From assembly GCA_963660385.1 (NCBI GenBank), contig CAVKWQ010000072.1:1-7620 (forward strand): DNA of 7,620 nt, in the 5' to 3' direction. Positions within the stretch are counted from its first letter, which is position 1. Every line of letters begins with the position of its first letter. The translations under genes were made by a program, and so were the position numbers. Source of the DNA: Avelusimicrobium sp963660385 (GTDB lineage: Bacteria; Elusimicrobiota; Elusimicrobia; Elusimicrobiales; Elusimicrobiaceae). Positions 5,439 through 7,620 of the stretch are shown here, one piece after another. The notes under the pieces are model-generated. The model saw only the letters and a program-made list of their open reading frames with translations, ran no database searches and was not told the DNA's origin.

Positions 5439-6932
5439 ATGGAAAGCCTGCAACAATTATGGGCGGCGGTGTGCGCGTTTGCCTCGGCGCCGACCTTGCA
5501 ACATATGTACGACGTAATGAACGGATTCAATGCCTTGGTATGGGGTCCGCCGATGATTATTATCCTGCTTTTTTTGGGTATTTACTTTACTGTCCGCTTG
5601 CACTTTCTACAAAAATACACTTGGCCGGCGATGAAACTGTCGGTAAAAAAAGTGGAATCCGAAGGGATGGTCAGCAGTTTTGGCTCCCTTGCCGTGATGA
5701 TTGGCGCCACTGTGGGCACGGGGAGCATTATCGGTGTAACCACCGCCGTATCCGAAGGCGGGCCTGGCGCTTTATTTTGGATGGTAATAGCCGGATTTTT
5801 TAACTTTGCCATTAAATACAGCGAGTGTATGGTGGCCTACAAGTACCGCGTGCGCCTGCCGGACGGCGAATATGTGGGCGGGCCGATGTATTACCTTTCC
5901 CGCATTTTAAAGTTCAAATGGCTCGGCATTATTTTTGCCGTGGGTACAGTGTTAATGGCCTTAACCGCCGGAAGCGCGTTGCAATCCAACTCTATTGCCG
6001 ACGCCTTGCGAGAAGGGTACAATTTAAATCCGTGGTATGTGGGGCTCTTTGTGGCGGTTGCCACGGGCGTAGTGATTATCGGCGGGGTAAAGCGTATTGC
6101 CGCGTACTCCGAGTGGCTGGTGCCGATTATGGGCGGGCTTTATTTACTGCTTGCCGTTATCGTGCTTTGTATGCACTTTACCGAAATCCCCTCGGCCGTG
6201 GTAATGGTGATTAAAAGCGCCTTTACAGGCAAGGCCGCCTTGGGCGGAGCCGCCGGCGTGGGGATTATGGCGATTGTGCAGGCAATGGTGCCCGCATTAA
6301 GCGCAGGCGTTACCCGCGCCGTACTGGCCACCGAAGCCGGGCTGGGAAGCGCCTCTATTGCGGCCGCCGCGGCCAAAACCCGCAGCGCTACGCAAATGGC
6401 GATTATTTCGGCCACTTCCGTATTTTGGGCGATTTTCATTTGTTCGCTGACGGGTATGGTCATTGTATTAGCGGGCGACTGGCAGAACCCCAATGTATAT
6501 GCGGCCAACCTGTGCAACAGCGCGTTTAAAACGGTGCCGTATATCGGTACGCCGATTTTGATTTTCTCGCTGGTGGTATTTTCGTTTACCACTATTATCG
6601 GCTGGGGCTATTATGTGGAAAAGGCTTTGCAATTTTTGTGCAAGGGCTCCAACGTGCTCATAAAGCCCGTGCGGGTACTGTTTATTATTTTAACCTTTGT
6701 GGGCGGCTGGATTGGCACCAGTTTTTCGCTGGATTGGACGATTTCCGACTCCTTACTGCGCACCGCCGAGGCCAACGGTTCCACGCGCTTTATGTGGGCG
6801 CTCGTAATCTTCACGATGACGATGATGACCGTGCCGAACATTTGGGCGTTGTGGTGCTTCCGCAAGGTAATTATTAAAACCACGCGCAAAAATATTAAAA
6901 ACATCGTGGGCAAACAACCCAAGGCCAACTAA
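5439..6932 (+). CDS. AGCS-family sodium:amino acid (alanine/glycine-type) symporter, divergent
   Basis: Inner-membrane protein, 497 aa, with about ten hydrophobic segments, expected to import a small neutral amino acid with Na+. Family signatures are GATVGTGSIIGV (89-100), GGPGALFWM (107-115), VGGPMYY (146-152), SAGVTRAVLATEAGLGSA (288-305), FSFTTIIGWGYYVEK (381-395) and VPNIWAL (465-471). Several usually constant positions differ: GTGNI is GTGSI, SNEAGLGSAPIAHAAA is ATEAGLGSASIAAAAA, FWMW is FWMV and YYGE is YYVE. It is therefore a divergent branch and its substrate may not be alanine. ATG at 5439 follows GGAGGA (5420-5425) with a rather long 13-nt spacing, and no better start is seen. It is divergent from the NAD operon and ends before the hairpin at 6944-6984. 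The basic C-terminal tail should be cytoplasmic. Confidence 0.9.
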   Translation: MESLQQLWAAVCAFASAPTLQHMYDVMNGFNALVWGPPMIIILLFLGIYFTVRLHFLQKYTWPAMKLSVKKVESEGMVSSFGSLAVMIGATVGTGSIIGVTTAVSEGGPGALFWMVIAGFFNFAIKYSECMVAYKYRVRLPDGEYVGGPMYYLSRILKFKWLGIIFAVGTVLMALTAGSALQSNSIADALREGYNLNPWYVGLFVAVATGVVIIGGVKRIAAYSEWLVPIMGGLYLLLAVIVLCMHFTEIPSAVVMVIKSAFTGKAALGGAAGVGIMAIVQAMVPALSAGVTRAVLATEAGLGSASIAAAAAKTRSATQMAIISATSVFWAIFICSLTGMVIVLAGDWQNPNVYAANLCNSAFKTVPYIGTPILIFSLVVFSFTTIIGWGYYVEKALQFLCKGSNVLIKPVRVLFIILTFVGGWIGTSFSLDWTISDSLLRTAEANGSTRFMWALVIFTMTMMTVPNIWALWCFRKVIIKTTRKNIKNIVGKQPKAN

Positions 6933-6943
6933 TTACCCGTTAC

Positions 6944-6984
6944 TAAATAACTATCCCCCGATATAATCAGGGGATAGTTATTTA
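6944..6984. terminator. Probable bidirectional terminator between symporter and pilin-like gene
   Basis: TAAATAACTATCCCC (6944-6958) and GGGGATAGTTATTTA (6970-6984) form a perfect 15-bp stem with an 11-nt loop. It begins 12 bp after the symporter stop and ends 12 bp before the pilin-like stop on the other strand. On the plus strand it is followed by TTTCTT. On the minus strand the U-rich stretch lies within the end of the stem. It probably stops both convergent transcripts, better on the plus strand. Confidence 0.85.
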
Positions 6985-6996
6985 TTTCTTACCAGA

Positions 6997-7620
6997 TTAA
7001 GGGAGCAGCCAGCGGTTGCTAGATATGGATTCTCCGCCTAAACTTTTACATACTTTTGCGCCCAAAGAAGTATTGCTGCTGCATACACGCCTATTTTGAT
7101 ACTCAGAGGAATACTGTCCGTAAAACGTAATCGCCACCTTATTGTCGCCTGTGTTTCCTATCACCTTATACAGCCCGCCGATTACGGTAGGCCCCTTTTC
7201 TCCCCCACATCCCTTTCCACACTGCGTAACATATGTTCCATCTGCCCAAAAGAAATCTCTATCTGCATATTGATGTATATAATCCTGCGGCAGTGCTATA
7301 TCCAAATTTTTAATATGGGTATAATAGCCATTGGCCAAATAAAATGAATCTTCCGCATTACTGATGGAGCGGAGCAAGGGCATCAGAGCCGACACTCTGC
7401 TCTTCATCACCGCCAACTGATACTGTGGCACCGCCACCGCCGCCAAAATGCCAATAATGAGCACAACGACTAATAGTTCCATAAGGGTGAAACCAGCACT
7501 TGCCGTGCGGCCGCTTGTTGTTAAGCCGTCATCCCCGAGGAATTTAGTCGGGGATCCGTTGTTGTCGTTGCCTTTTTTAAATAACGACAGATTCCCGACT
7601 ACGACACTCGGGAATGACAA
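6997..7620 (-). CDS. Type IV pilin-like / pseudopilin protein (PilE/GspG-like), 5' end beyond window
   Basis: The frame is open to the window edge, giving 207 codons without an ATG before the pilin core. The true start is probably upstream, although a TTG sits at 7618-7620. The prepilin peptidase site is SAG|FTLMELL, with cleavage between visible residues 43 and 44 and the conserved Glu5 of the mature protein at residue 48. The hydrophobic N-terminal helix runs over residues 46-66 and is followed by PQYQLAVMKSR, giving a mature protein of about 164 aa. Cys134/Cys138 and Cys180/Cys191 could form two disulfides. It would be processed at the inner membrane and assembled into a type IV pilus or type II secretion pseudopilus. 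Oddly, residues 2-32 are encoded by a hairpin repeat cassette, giving a leader far longer than the usual 6-25 residues. Confidence 0.85.
   Translation of the reverse strand: MSFPSVVVGNLSLFKKGNDNNGSPTKFLGDDGLTTSGRTASAGFTLMELLVVVLIIGILAAVAVPQYQLAVMKSRVSALMPLLRSISNAEDSFYLANGYYTHIKNLDIALPQDYIHQYADRDFFWADGTYVTQCGKGCGGEKGPTVIGGLYKVIGNTGDNKVAITFYGQYSSEYQNRRVCSSNTSLGAKVCKSLGGESISSNRWLLP
7528..7618 (+). repeat. Hairpin repeat cassette F, inside the pilin-like reading frame
   Basis: ATCCCCGA (7531-7538) pairs with TCGGGGAT (7548-7555), and ATTCCCGA (7591-7598) pairs with TCGGGAAT (7608-7615), each around a 9-nt loop. GTCGTT (7564-7569) and AACGAC (7583-7588) pair in the linker. It is the inverted counterpart of the cassette at 205-294, with both hairpins and loops identical. 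The linker is 35 nt here and 34 nt there. Read on the minus strand it is open in the pilin frame and encodes SFPSVVVGNL and GSPTKFLGDDG. The cassette is 91 bp, not a multiple of three, so any insertion into an existing frame needed compensation or a new start. Confidence 0.88.

Noticed and set aside
6140..6928. Two minus-strand open frames opposite the symporter
   Set aside because: They are antisense to a clear membrane transporter and have no independent support.

Overview
The window looks like a chromosomal segment of a Gram-negative, probably anaerobic bacterium. The best guess is a host-gut member of the Elusimicrobiota. That rests on the combination of a PilE-like pseudopilin, Ala/Val-rich proteins, moderate GC and a dense population of small hairpin repeats. 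It is inference from general resemblance, not a database match.

Layout. Positions 1-636 hold no convincing gene. They contain an 18-bp inverted repeat enclosing about 80 bp (52-169), then a run of hairpin repeats: two complete two-hairpin cassettes (205-294 and 322-407), a single hairpin (435-455) and a GC-rich remnant region (500-564). A terminator at 587-613 serves the next gene. From 637 to 5277 everything is on the minus strand. In transcription order the main operon is a small lipoprotein (5277-4816), nadA (4812-3769), nadC (3772-2939) and a class I/II PLP aminotransferase (2910-1705). The junctions are a 3-bp gap, a 4-bp overlap and a 28-bp gap, and a rho-independent terminator follows at 1678-1697. 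Next on the same strand is an unrecognised secreted 319-residue protein (1596-637). A divergent promoter region (5278-5438) separates the operon from a plus-strand AGCS-type sodium/amino-acid symporter (5439-6932). A 15-bp perfect hairpin (6944-6984) lies between the symporter and a convergent minus-strand type IV pilin-like gene (6997 to beyond 7620, 5' end missing).

How the genes work together. NadA makes quinolinate from iminoaspartate and dihydroxyacetone phosphate, and NadC converts quinolinate to nicotinate mononucleotide, so the operon carries two consecutive steps of de novo NAD synthesis. The iminoaspartate-forming enzyme (NadB or an aspartate dehydrogenase) is not here. The aminotransferase and the symporter both concern amino acids, but no direct link to NAD synthesis can be shown.

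The most interesting signal is the hairpin repeat family. Each hairpin usually has an 8-bp stem and a 9-nt loop, and two hairpins form a cassette of about 90 bp. Stems differ between copies by paired (compensatory) changes while some loops stay the same. One cassette lies in frame inside the 5' coding part of the pilin-like gene, upstream of the prepilin cleavage site, so the repeat appears to be translated as part of a long leader peptide. The idea that such repeats mark recombination points for pilin variation is inference.
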